Below, piece after piece: positions 1-6,892 of a DNA stretch of 11,871 nucleotides. The stretch spans positions 1-11,871 of the forward strand of contig DASSTE010000088.1 in NCBI GenBank assembly GCA_035708085.1. The letters run 5' to 3'. A program made the translations under genes and the position numbers. This stretch comes from DASSBR01 sp035708085 (GTDB taxonomy: Bacteria > Pseudomonadota > Gammaproteobacteria > Natronospirales > DASSBR01). Each line of letters begins with the position of its first letter. Positions within the stretch are counted from its first letter, which is position 1. The notes beneath the pieces are model-generated. The model had not been told where the DNA came from. It searched no databases and was given only the letters and a program-made list of their open reading frames with translations.

Positions 1-95
1 CCGCCGACGGCCGCCGTATACAAAAGAGCCGCGCAGCCGCAAGCCGCCATGAAGACGGCATACAACATCTCTTTTCGTGTTATTCGTTGCGTCAT
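1..95 (-). CDS. Possible start of a membrane-protein gene (3' end outside window)
   Basis: An open minus-strand frame begins at an ATG at 95-93 and stays open to the window edge, giving 31 codons. The predicted start has basic residues (MTQRITRKE) followed by about 20 mostly hydrophobic residues from M10 (MLYAVFMAACGCAALLYTAA), which looks like a first membrane helix or an uncleaved signal anchor. A G-run at 102-107 lies 6 bases upstream and could act as a ribosome-binding site; a second in-frame ATG lies at 68-66. The gene would lie 79 bases downstream of the ABC permease on the same strand, so it could belong to that operon. No family can be assigned from so short a piece, and the first codons are less GC-rich than the neighbours. 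The call rests only on the N-terminal pattern. Confidence 0.35.
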   Translation of the reverse strand, partial: MTQRITRKEMLYAVFMAACGCAALLYTAAVG

Positions 96-174
96 GTGTG
101 GCCCCCCAAGGGCCTACCCCGCGGAAAAACTACTCCAGACGGCGACCTTTGGCAAGCAAGAGGGCTTCGCAGAG

Positions 175-1656
175 CTACGGCTGGCCGGATCTGCCCGACG
201 TCCGGTGCGGCCCGAGCAACCTTTCCGCGACTTCGAACAACCCCTGCACCACCAGTGCCAGCAGCGCCGCAGGCACCGCGCCTTCCAGGATCAGCGGCAC
301 CGACGCGAGGCGGATGCCGGTGAGGATCGGCTGGCCGTAGCCACCCGCCCCGATCAGCGCCGCGAGCGTGGCAGTGCCGATGTTGATCACTGCGGCAGTT
401 TTGATGCCGGCGAGGATCGGCCGGAGCGCCAGCGGCAGTTCCACCAGGCGCAGCCGTGCGAACGGCGACAGGCCCAGCGCCTGCGCCGATTCCGCCAGCG
501 CAGGGTCGATGTCGATCAGCCCGGCGTGGGTATTGCGCACGATCGGCAGCAGGCTGTACAGGAATAGCGCCAGCATCGCCGGCGGGCCGCCGATGCCGAG
601 CAGCGGAATCATGAACACCAGCAGCGCGAGCGCCGGGATCGTCTGCGCGATACCCACGACCGCCAGGATCGCCTGCCCCGCCAGCCGCCAGCGCGCCGCA
701 GCGATGCCGAGCGGGATAGCGATCAGGATCGCCGCGGCCAGCGACAGGCCGACCAGGTACAGGTGCTCGCCGGTCCGCTGGGCCAGCCTATCCCAAAAAT
801 CGGCTTCGACCTCGGCGGGCTGGCCGATAAATTGCGCCGCAACAGCCGTGTCCGCACGGCCATGGAGTTTCACCGCCGCATTCATGCGTCGCATGTCATC
901 GGTGCTGATCCGGTTCGCAAAGTCCTCGATGCGCTCCACAACCTTTGGGGCGCGCCTGGCCAGATCGGCGCGGTACAGGAAAACGGCACGGTAGTCCGGG
1001 AAGTACTGGCGGTCGTCGCGCAGCAGCCGGAGATGGTAATAAAGGATGTTGGCGTCGGTCGAGTAGACGTCGGTGACGTCGATCGCGCCGGCCGCGAGCG
1101 CCCGGTATGCGAGCGCGTGCTCGAGCCCGCGCACGTCCGTTTGCGGCAGGTTATAGGCGCCCTTGAGGCCGGGCCAGCCGTCGGCGCGGTCCATAAACTC
1201 GTTGCTGAAGCCGAAGCGCAGATCCGGGTAACGCTTGAGATCGCTGACGGTGTGAATGCCCAACCGCCGTGCTACGTCGCTGGCCATGCCGAGCGCATAG
1301 GTATTGTTGAAGCCGAGCGGCGGGCCCATCCGGATGTGGTGTCTCGCCAGCGCGCGTGCGAGCGCCGCGCGCCGGTCAGGCACGTGCTCGCCGGCGAAAA
1401 TCTCGCGCGCCAGCGTGCCGGTGTAAGCCGCATATATATCGATGTCGCCGCGCACCAGCGCGTCCCAGACCACCCGCGTGCCGCCTAGCTCGCGCCGGTG
1501 CGTCACGGTTGCGCCCGCCTCGCGGGCGAGGTCGGCGGCGATGTCGCCAAGAATAATCGACTCGGTGAACGCCTTGGAGCCGACCACCACGTGCGGCGGC
1601 GCCGCATGGGCGGCAAACGCGACCAGCCCCAGCACCAGCGCCGCGAGCAGCTTCAA
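175..1656 (-). CDS. ABC importer: substrate-binding protein fused to permease (quaternary amine/osmoprotectant type)
   Basis: This 493-aa protein joins both non-ATPase parts of a glycine betaine/choline-type importer. Residues 1-19 form a signal peptide ending AHA|APP. Residues 22-290 are an OpuAC/ProX-like binding domain, with the family motifs VGSKAFTESIILG (25-37), YTGT (78-81) and VYSTD (197-201). Residues 297-480 are a ProW-like permease with about five helices and an EAA loop near 388-410 (ESAQALGLSPFARLRLVELP). The binding domain comes first, so it would be held at the outer face of the membrane instead of diffusing in the periplasm. The start is TTG at 1656, overlapping the ATPase stop as TTGA, with GAGG at 1664-1667 at 7-base spacing. 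The substrate is inferred from family only; glycine betaine, choline, carnitine or another quaternary amine are all possible. Confidence 0.9.
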   Translation of the reverse strand: MKLLAALVLGLVAFAAHAAPPHVVVGSKAFTESIILGDIAADLAREAGATVTHRRELGGTRVVWDALVRGDIDIYAAYTGTLAREIFAGEHVPDRRAALARALARHHIRMGPPLGFNNTYALGMASDVARRLGIHTVSDLKRYPDLRFGFSNEFMDRADGWPGLKGAYNLPQTDVRGLEHALAYRALAAGAIDVTDVYSTDANILYYHLRLLRDDRQYFPDYRAVFLYRADLARRAPKVVERIEDFANRISTDDMRRMNAAVKLHGRADTAVAAQFIGQPAEVEADFWDRLAQRTGEHLYLVGLSLAAAILIAIPLGIAAARWRLAGQAILAVVGIAQTIPALALLVFMIPLLGIGGPPAMLALFLYSLLPIVRNTHAGLIDIDPALAESAQALGLSPFARLRLVELPLALRPILAGIKTAAVINIGTATLAALIGAGGYGQPILTGIRLASVPLILEGAVPAALLALVVQGLFEVAERLLGPHRTSGRSGQP

Positions 1657-2393
1657 CGAGCGGCCTCGCCGAGCGGCTGGCGCTGCGCGTTGACGAAGCG
1701 GCAGACGAACGGGTCGGCCGGCGCGTTGAGCAGGTCGCCAATGGGACCACGCTGGACGATGCGCCCATCGCGCAGCAGGACGATGTCGTCGCCGAGATAC
1801 GCAGCTTCGGCCAGATCGTGCGTCACCAGCACCACGGTTTTGTCGAGGCGTCTGAAGATGGCTCTCAGCTCGGCCTGCAAGTCGTGTCGGATCAGGGGAT
1901 CAAGCGCGCCCAACGGCTCGTCGAGCAGCAGGACGTCCGGATCGAGCATCAGCGCGCGCATCAGGGCGACGCGCTGGCGCTGTCCGCCGGACAACGCAAG
2001 CGGATAGCGTTCGAGCTGGCTGGCATCGAGATCGACCAGGTCGGCCAGCTCCGCGATGCGCCGGTCGATCTCGCGCCGCGGGCGCTTCAGGTAGCGCGCC
2101 AGCAGAATGACGTTGCCGCGCGCAGTCAGATGCGGGAACAGCCCGCCTTCCTGGATGACGTAGCCGAGCCGGCGGCGGTGTTCGAGCGCGTTGGCCGGCG
2201 TCAGAGCGCGGCCGTTGATTTCAACGCCGCCGCGGTCGGCAAAAATCAGCCCCGCGAGCAGCTTCAAGGCGGTGGACTTGCCCGAGCCGCTGGGACCCAA
2301 CAGCACCGTCGTCGCCCGCGGCCGAATCTCGGCTGTGACCCCGCGCAAAGCGGCCACCGGGCCGAACAGCTTGTGTACGTCGCGCAGCAGCAT
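1653..2393 (-). CDS. ABC importer ATP-binding subunit (ProV/OpuCA-like)
   Basis: This 246-aa cytoplasmic ATPase would power the fused binding-protein/permease encoded directly downstream. All nucleotide-binding motifs are intact: Walker A GPSGSGKST (33-41), Q-loop Q81, signature LSGGQRQRV (134-142), Walker B VLLLDEP (154-160), D-loop GALD (162-165) and the switch histidine H192 in VTHDLAEA. The protein ends soon after the ATPase domain and lacks the paired C-terminal CBS domains that act as ionic-strength sensors in OpuA/ProV. Osmotic gating by that route is therefore not expected. The start is ATG at 2393 with no clear Shine-Dalgarno sequence. The gene is the first of a two-gene operon and overlaps its partner by 4 bases. 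Confidence 0.93.
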   Translation of the reverse strand: MLLRDVHKLFGPVAALRGVTAEIRPRATTVLLGPSGSGKSTALKLLAGLIFADRGGVEINGRALTPANALEHRRRLGYVIQEGGLFPHLTARGNVILLARYLKRPRREIDRRIAELADLVDLDASQLERYPLALSGGQRQRVALMRALMLDPDVLLLDEPLGALDPLIRHDLQAELRAIFRRLDKTVVLVTHDLAEAAYLGDDIVLLRDGRIVQRGPIGDLLNAPADPFVCRFVNAQRQPLGEAAR

Positions 2394-2432
2394 GACCGCA
2401 ATGTACCTTATTTCGGGCCATGCCGAATCCGG

Positions 2433-2454
2433 TTAGACTGGTTTGACAGTCGAA
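2433..2454. promoter_or_regulatory. Inverted repeat in divergent intergenic region, possible operator
   Basis: The 102-bp gap between the ATPase gene (minus) and the lipoprotein gene (plus) contains GACTG (2436-2440), a 6-base spacer, and CAGTC (2447-2451). The outer bases TT (2433-2434) and AA (2453-2454) also pair, so seven of the eight outer positions of each arm are symmetric. A consensus -35-like TTGACA (2443-2448) lies within the dyad, but no -10 box stands at 16-18 bases from it. The position suits a repressor site for either gene. This is inference; no regulator is encoded in the window. Confidence 0.3.
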
Positions 2455-2495
2455 TGGAGCACGCGCGCCGAGGATATGGCGTCAGGAGTCTCGCA

Positions 2496-3068
2496 ATGAA
2501 AACGGCATTTCGTCTCATGGTTCTGCTGGCCGCCGCCGCGCTCGCGGCCTGCGCGACCGTCCCGCAGGTGCAATACAGCCCGCAGGCCAATTTCGCCTCG
2601 TACCATTCTTTTTACTGGCAACCGGTCCAGCATGGGCAACCCGTCAAGAATCCGGTGCTCGACAGCCAGATCCTGGATCAGCGAGTGGAAAGCGCCGTGG
2701 TCGCCACGCTCACCAGTCATGGCTACCGGCAGGTCGCAAGCGCCAACCAGGCGGATTTCATCGTTACCTACCGCACCGCCAGCGAGCAGCAGTTGCGCTC
2801 CGCCGGCGGCTTTCGCTTCGGCATCGGCTACGGCTATCCGTTCGGCTATCCCGTTTTCAATCCCTGGTTCGGAGCAGCGTATTACCCGTACGCGCCCGAG
2901 GTCGAGTCCTACCAGGAAGGCGATTTGATTATCGACATCATCGACGCCCGTACAAAGAAGCTGGTCTGGCGCGGCTGGACCAGCGCCGTCGTCAGACCGG
3001 AGAACTTCACGCAGCAGGCCGTGAACCAGATGGTCGCGACGATCCTGGGCCGTTTCCCGCCGGGGTAA
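2496..3068 (+). CDS. DUF4136 lipoprotein
   Basis: This 190-aa protein has a lipoprotein signal peptide. A basic start (MKTAFR) precedes a hydrophobic stretch and the lipobox LAAC, with the lipidated cysteine at position 19. The next residue is Ala, not Asp, which favours outer-membrane sorting. The mature part matches the DUF4136 pattern: an early Y-x-S-F-Y-W segment (FASYHSFYWQP), an ADFIVTY strand near residues 86-92, a Gly/Tyr-rich middle (about 106-133), and a C-terminal GDLIIDIIDARTKKLVWRGW segment. The function of this family is unknown. The frame is open far upstream, but the start at 2496 is favoured by AGGAG (2484-2488, 7-base spacing), the signal peptide, and the fact that the upstream extension runs antisense through the ATPase gene. 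It is followed 61 bases later by gspA and could be co-transcribed. Confidence 0.88.
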   Translation: MKTAFRLMVLLAAAALAACATVPQVQYSPQANFASYHSFYWQPVQHGQPVKNPVLDSQILDQRVESAVVATLTSHGYRQVASANQADFIVTYRTASEQQLRSAGGFRFGIGYGYPFGYPVFNPWFGAAYYPYAPEVESYQEGDLIIDIIDARTKKLVWRGWTSAVVRPENFTQQAVNQMVATILGRFPPG

Positions 3069-3103
3069 CCCTTGCAACAAACGGCCGGCTGGCGCAGGCT
3101 TGT

Positions 3104-3125
3104 GATCCGACAACAATGTCGGATC
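3104..3125 (+). promoter_or_regulatory. Perfect 9-bp hairpin over the gspA ribosome-binding region
   Basis: GATCCGACA (3104-3112) and TGTCGGATC (3117-3125) are exact reverse complements separated by the loop ACAA. The right arm ends 4 bases before the gspA ATG (3130) and 1 base before an in-frame GTG (3127). It contains the only Shine-Dalgarno-like bases, GGA at 3121-3123. If transcribed, the stem would hide the ribosome-binding site, which suggests translational control. As a DNA dyad it could also be a protein-binding site. No T-run follows, so an intrinsic terminator for the lipoprotein gene is unlikely. Confidence 0.55.
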
Positions 3126-3129
3126 TGTG

Positions 3130-4713
3130 ATGTACGCGCACTACTTCGGACTCAAGGAAAATCCGTTCGCGATCACGCCGAACCCGCGCTATCTGTACCT
3201 GAGCGCGCGGCATGCGGAGGCGTTGGCACATCTCGTATACGGTGTCACCGAAAGCGGCGGCTTCATCCAGCTCACCGGCGAGGTCGGCACCGGCAAGACG
3301 ACGCTGATTCGCAGCCTGCTCGATCAACTGCCGGAACATGCCGACATCGCGCTGATCGTCAACCCGAAAATGGCGCTGACGGAATTCCTGCGCGCGATCT
3401 GTCGGGAGTTGGGCGTACCGCTCGAAGGGAATCTCTCCAGCGCCGACATCACCCACAAGCTCAATGCCCACCTGCTCGACGCGCACGCCCGCGGTCGGCG
3501 CGTGGTGCTGATCGTCGACGAGGCACAGGGACTGTCGGCAGACCTGCTCGAACAGATCCGGCTGCTGACCAACCTCGAAACCGAAAGCGCCAAGCTGATG
3601 CAGATTATCCTTGTCGGCCAGCCGGAACTGCGCGAGGTCCTGGCGCAGCGGGAACTGCGCCAGCTCGCCCAACGCATCACGGGCCGCTATCACCTGACGC
3701 CGCTCAACGCGGCCGAGACCGACGCTTACGTTAGTCACCGCCTCGAAGTCGCCGGCGCTGGCGGAACGATTTTCACCCGGGGCGCGCAGCGGCAACTGTA
3801 TCGCCTCTCCGGCGGTATTCCGCGGTTGATCAACATCCTTGCCGATCGCGCATTGCTGGGCGCCTACGCGGCGCAGCAGCGCCAGTGCAATGCGCGGCTG
3901 GTGCGACGCGCGGCGCGCGAGGCGCTGGATACGCCGCCACGGCCGCGGTTGTGGATGGCGACGGCGGCGGGGCTGGTGGCCGTAACACTGGCACTGGCCG
4001 GCGTGGTCGCGTACGAGCACCCGCTTGCCGCCGCTCCCACAGCGACGGCTGACCCGCCCGCCGCTCAACAGGCCGACGCGCTTGCACAATGGTTGATGCA
4101 ATCGGGCACCGCCGCCGACACCGACGGCGCATTTGCGACACTGTTTTCGTTGTGGGGCACGACTTATGCCCCCGGCAGCGGCGCGCCGGCCTGCCAACAG
4201 GCGGACGATGCGGGGCTGCGTTGCCTGTACCAGCATGCATCGTGGCAGGACCTGGTGGCCTACGACCGTCCGGCAATTGTCACCCTGACGCTGGCCAACG
4301 GCGCCCAGTACCAGGCCGTCGTCAGCGGCCTGTCCGGCGGCCTCGTAACCCTGACCGTCGGCACCCGTACGCGAACGTTCCCGCTGGCCGCGCTGCGCCG
4401 CGACTGGAACGGCGAATTCCTGCTGCTGTGGCAGCCGCCACCGCACAGCGGCGGCGTACTGCACGAAGGCATGTCCGGCCCGGCGGTTGCCTGGCTCGAT
4501 AAACAACTTGCCAAAGTCGATGGCGGTTCGCCGCCCGGCAGCGGCCTCGCCTACAACGCCGCGCTCGCCGACGCGGTACGGCAGTTTCAAAAGACGCGCG
4601 GCCTGCAAGTTGACGGCATCGCCGGTGAGCAGACGCTGATCGAACTCAACAGCGTGCTGAACCGCGCGGGTATTCCAAGGTTGACGAAAGGATTAACGAA
4701 GGGATCGTCATGA
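3130..4713 (+). CDS. gspA: GspA/ExeA-type secretion ATPase with peptidoglycan-binding domain
   Basis: This 527-aa inner-membrane protein should act with GspB to move and anchor the type II secretion secretin GspD through the peptidoglycan. The start YFGLKENPFAITPNPRYLYL is typical of ExeA. An AAA+ domain follows, with Walker A GEVGTGKTT (50-58) and Walker B VVLIVDEAQ (125-133). A transmembrane helix spans about 275-295. The periplasmic part has a C39-peptidase-like domain (about 320-435; CLYQHASWQDL and RPAIVTL segments) that is probably non-catalytic in this family, and a PG_binding_1 domain (about 447-510; GMSGPAVAWL, AVRQFQKTRGLQVDGIAGEQT). An in-frame GTG at 3127 is an alternative start. 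ATG at 3130 is preferred because it gives the usual family N-terminus. The stop overlaps gspB by 4 bases. Confidence 0.93.
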   Translation: MYAHYFGLKENPFAITPNPRYLYLSARHAEALAHLVYGVTESGGFIQLTGEVGTGKTTLIRSLLDQLPEHADIALIVNPKMALTEFLRAICRELGVPLEGNLSSADITHKLNAHLLDAHARGRRVVLIVDEAQGLSADLLEQIRLLTNLETESAKLMQIILVGQPELREVLAQRELRQLAQRITGRYHLTPLNAAETDAYVSHRLEVAGAGGTIFTRGAQRQLYRLSGGIPRLINILADRALLGAYAAQQRQCNARLVRRAAREALDTPPRPRLWMATAAGLVAVTLALAGVVAYEHPLAAAPTATADPPAAQQADALAQWLMQSGTAADTDGAFATLFSLWGTTYAPGSGAPACQQADDAGLRCLYQHASWQDLVAYDRPAIVTLTLANGAQYQAVVSGLSGGLVTLTVGTRTRTFPLAALRRDWNGEFLLLWQPPPHSGGVLHEGMSGPAVAWLDKQLAKVDGGSPPGSGLAYNAALADAVRQFQKTRGLQVDGIAGEQTLIELNSVLNRAGIPRLTKGLTKGSS

Positions 4714-5351
4714 GTCTGCTACTTGATGCTCTTAAACGCTCCGAGCAGGAGCGCGAACAGACGCTCGAAGGCCGGCTGAGCCATGCCGGTCCGCCGCCGG
4801 GGCTGGCGCACGCACGTACGCCGTGGGCGGTCATCGTCGCGCTGCTGCTGTGCGTGAACGTTGGCTTGATTGCCGTCTGGTTCAATGCGTCGCGACGCAC
4901 GGCTTCCTCCCATCTCGCCAAAGCGCCAGCACAGGCCGCCCCGGCAACACCCCACCATGTTCGTTCGCTGGCGCGAGAAGCGGCGCTGGGCGTGACGGCG
5001 CCGGGCGCCAGTGCGGCGCCCGAGCCTGTGGCGCCCGCGCCCGTGCCTGAAGCAGCGCAAACCGGAACGGCTGCTGCATCGACCGCCACCGCGAAGCCGT
5101 CAGTGGCGGCGCCGAATGATGCGCCGCCGCTGGAAACGCTGCCCCAGTCAGTTCAGCATCAACTGCCGGAACTGCAGATGGAAATTCATGTTTACGCACC
5201 CGATCCGGCCAAGCGTTTTGTGATGATTAACATGCATCGGTATGTGGAGGGCGATAGGCTTGCCGATGGGCCGAAAGTAATTTCGATTACGCCGGATGGG
5301 GTGGTGTTGCGGTATCGGGGGCAGACATTTCTGTTGCCTGTTCGGGAGTAG
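4710..5351 (+). CDS. gspB: General secretion pathway protein B (type II secretion accessory)
   Basis: This 213-aa protein is the partner of GspA. A short cytoplasmic N-terminus opens with the family signature MSLLLDALKRSEQERE. One transmembrane helix (about 38-58) follows, then a Pro/Ala-rich periplasmic linker (about 72-140), and finally a T2SSB domain (about 143-211; LPELQMEIHVYAPDPAKRFV, YVEGD, GVVLRYRGQTFLLPV). The protein is thought to form a complex with GspA that interacts with peptidoglycan and the secretin. The ATG overlaps the gspA stop (ATGA), which implies translational coupling; AAGGGA (4699-4704) lies 5 bases upstream. From codon 169 to the stop only 3 of 45 codons end in C, unlike the C-rich wobble of the rest of the window. 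No other gsp gene lies in the window. Confidence 0.93.
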   Translation: MSLLLDALKRSEQEREQTLEGRLSHAGPPPGLAHARTPWAVIVALLLCVNVGLIAVWFNASRRTASSHLAKAPAQAAPATPHHVRSLAREAALGVTAPGASAAPEPVAPAPVPEAAQTGTAAASTATAKPSVAAPNDAPPLETLPQSVQHQLPELQMEIHVYAPDPAKRFVMINMHRYVEGDRLADGPKVISITPDGVVLRYRGQTFLLPVRE

Positions 5352-5376
5352 GTTTTATGCCGCGGCGGCTCAAAGC

Positions 5377-6279
5377 CTAATGAGTCCGGCCACGCGGCCC
5401 ATTCAACAAATTCACCGGCGCATACTGATCGGTCAAAACCGGCGCATCCGTATTCCAGTCCACCTTGTCGCTGGCCAAACCGGCGATATGATCGATATCA
5501 ATGCCGAACCGCCGCAGGTCGTACGGATAATCAGCGGCTTCCTTCTGCAGCTCGGCCGGCGACACCGGTCCGCCTTTGCGCGTCAGAATAATCCGGTTGC
5601 CACTCAACCCCTTCACATTCAGAAACCACCCGAAAGCCTTTTTATAGGTCACCGATTCGCTGTCGTAGAGGTCGCTGGATGAAAAAGTGTTCGCCACCAG
5701 CACGCCATCCGGCGGAAGCAGCTTGCGGCATTCCTGCAAAAACTCGACCGTCATCAGGTGCGGCGGAATATAGTCGCCGTTGAACGCGTCGAGAATGATC
5801 ATGTCGTAGTGCTCGCGGCGCGCGATCGCATGCTTTATATAGACGCGCGCGTCGCTGACGATGACGTGCTGCGTGCCCATCGGGTGGTAATCGAAGAAGC
5901 GCTTGGCGACGTCGACCACCGCCGGATCGATTTCGACCGTGTCGATCCGCGCCTTCGGATACAGTTCGTGCAGCGCGTACGGCAGCACGGCGCCGCCGAG
6001 GCCGGCAATCAGGATGCGCTGCGGATGCGGATCGAGAATCACGCCACTCATCACGTACTCGGTGTACGGAAACACCATTTCGTCGCGGTTGAAGTCATAA
6101 ATGCAGGACTGCTCCAGCGGCACGTGACGGTGCACCGAAAATTTGAGGCAGCGCATATGGCCGTCGTCGGTCACGACGATGTTGCGGTACAGCGAGGTTT
6201 TCTTGTAGATGACCTGGGCGTGCAGCAGTGCGGGAGCCAGCAGCAGCCCGGCAGCGAACGCGAACAGGTGCAGCCTCAT
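5377..6279 (-). CDS. Spermidine synthase-like methyltransferase-fold protein with signal peptide
   Basis: This 300-aa protein belongs to the spermine/spermidine synthase superfamily. Family-type features are GLGGAVLP (93-100, in place of the classical GGGDG loop), the acidic residue in VEID (115-118), SDAR (142-145), and YDMIILDAF (158-166), whose D164 matches the catalytic aspartate position. The C-terminal LTDQYAPVNLL (282-292) resembles the end of membrane-fused homologues. Residues 1-21 look like a cleavable signal peptide (MRLHLFAFAAGLLLAPALLHA|Q), so the enzyme may be exported or membrane-anchored. The start at 6279 overlaps the upstream membrane gene as ATGA, with GGAG 5 bases upstream. 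A longer in-frame extension (to 6564) would run through that gene and is rejected. The loss of the GGGDG loop makes true putrescine aminopropyltransferase activity doubtful. Confidence 0.82.
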   Translation of the reverse strand: MRLHLFAFAAGLLLAPALLHAQVIYKKTSLYRNIVVTDDGHMRCLKFSVHRHVPLEQSCIYDFNRDEMVFPYTEYVMSGVILDPHPQRILIAGLGGAVLPYALHELYPKARIDTVEIDPAVVDVAKRFFDYHPMGTQHVIVSDARVYIKHAIARREHYDMIILDAFNGDYIPPHLMTVEFLQECRKLLPPDGVLVANTFSSSDLYDSESVTYKKAFGWFLNVKGLSGNRIILTRKGGPVSPAELQKEAADYPYDLRRFGIDIDHIAGLASDKVDWNTDAPVLTDQYAPVNLLNGPRGRTH

Positions 6280-6884
6280 GCCGGCTCCGGGGCCGCGCTC
6301 GGCGTGCGGGCCGTCCACGCCGCAACACCCCCCAACAGCAGGATGCCGGCCAGCGCAAGAAGAATGTGATTCACTTCGAAATACAGCACCAGGTAAAACG
6401 ACGTCGCGAGCGTTCCAAGCGCGCTGCCGAGCGTGGACACAAAATACAGCTTCCCGGCGATCTGGCCGCTTTCGGCGGTGGTCGCCACCAGCAGGCGAAT
6501 AGCATAGGGCGAGATGACGCCGAGTATCAACGTCGGCAGCAGGAACAGCAGCAGCGCCGCGCACAGCGAGCCGTAGCGCGGATCATAGATACTCGCAAAA
6601 ATCCATTGCATGACCGGCTCGGCGAACAGCACCAGCGGCACGATCGCCCCGGCCGCCAGCACGAACACCAGCCCCAGCTTGCGCAGACTGGGGCGCCTGA
6701 GCGACAGCTGGCCGCCGGCGAGATAGCCGAGCGCGAGCGCCAGCATGAAGACGGTGATGATGCTGCCCCAGACGTAAATGCTGTTGCCGAAGTACGGCGC
6801 GAGGATGCGCCCGCCGAGCAACTCGATCGACATGACGCTGTAGCCGGCGATAAAAACCAGCGCAAAGATCAGGCTTCTAAACAT
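6276..6884 (-). CDS. Six-helix membrane protein, membrane half of a split fused spermidine synthase
   Basis: This 202-aa hydrophobic protein has about six membrane helices (near 3-20, 38-60, 68-88, 105-130, 150-170 and 172-190). It carries the conserved segments of the membrane domain found in proteins annotated as fused MFS/spermidine synthase: ELLGGRILAPYFGNSIYVWG (21-40), GYLAGG (53-58), LGVISPYAIRLL (121-132) and GKLYFVSTLGSALGTLATSF (144-163). In the fused relatives this domain and the enzyme form one chain. Here they are separate genes overlapping by 4 bases, which suggests that the products act together. The biochemical role of the membrane part is not established. The start is ATG at 6884; the upstream GAGG is only 2 bases away, so initiation looks weak. 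Confidence 0.82.
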   Translation of the reverse strand: MFRSLIFALVFIAGYSVMSIELLGGRILAPYFGNSIYVWGSIITVFMLALALGYLAGGQLSLRRPSLRKLGLVFVLAAGAIVPLVLFAEPVMQWIFASIYDPRYGSLCAALLLFLLPTLILGVISPYAIRLLVATTAESGQIAGKLYFVSTLGSALGTLATSFYLVLYFEVNHILLALAGILLLGGVAAWTARTPSAAPEPA

Positions 6885-6892
6885 AGCCTCGC

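Noticed and set aside
100..114. GGCCC/GGGCC hairpin as terminator of the transporter operon
   Set aside because: The stem is only 5 bp and is not followed by a T-run on the minus strand; a gene start may lie just beyond it.
49..567. Plus-strand frame at the left end (172 codons)
   Set aside because: No ribosome-binding site, mostly antisense to the ABC permease, and an Arg/Gln-rich product typical of a shadow frame.
2443..2478. TTGACA with GATATG as a sigma70 promoter for the lipoprotein
   Set aside because: The spacing is 24 bases, far from the required 16-18, and no better -10 is present at the right distance.
1818..2495. In-frame upstream extension of the DUF4136 lipoprotein
   Set aside because: It runs antisense through the ABC ATPase. 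The start at 2496 has a strong ribosome-binding site and begins a clear lipoprotein signal peptide.
3007..4608. Long open minus-strand frame (533 codons) opposite gspA
   Set aside because: Low-complexity Arg/Gln-rich product, no domain, and fully antisense to gspA with complete ATPase and peptidoglycan-binding motifs.
5352..5376. Terminator between gspB and the spermidine synthase-like gene
   Set aside because: The 25-base gap holds only the self-complementary GCCGCGGC without a loop, and there is no usable stem or T-tract.
6280..6564. N-terminal extension of the spermidine synthase-like protein
   Set aside because: It would overlap the membrane-protein gene in another frame. The ATG at 6279 has GGAG upstream and starts a signal peptide.
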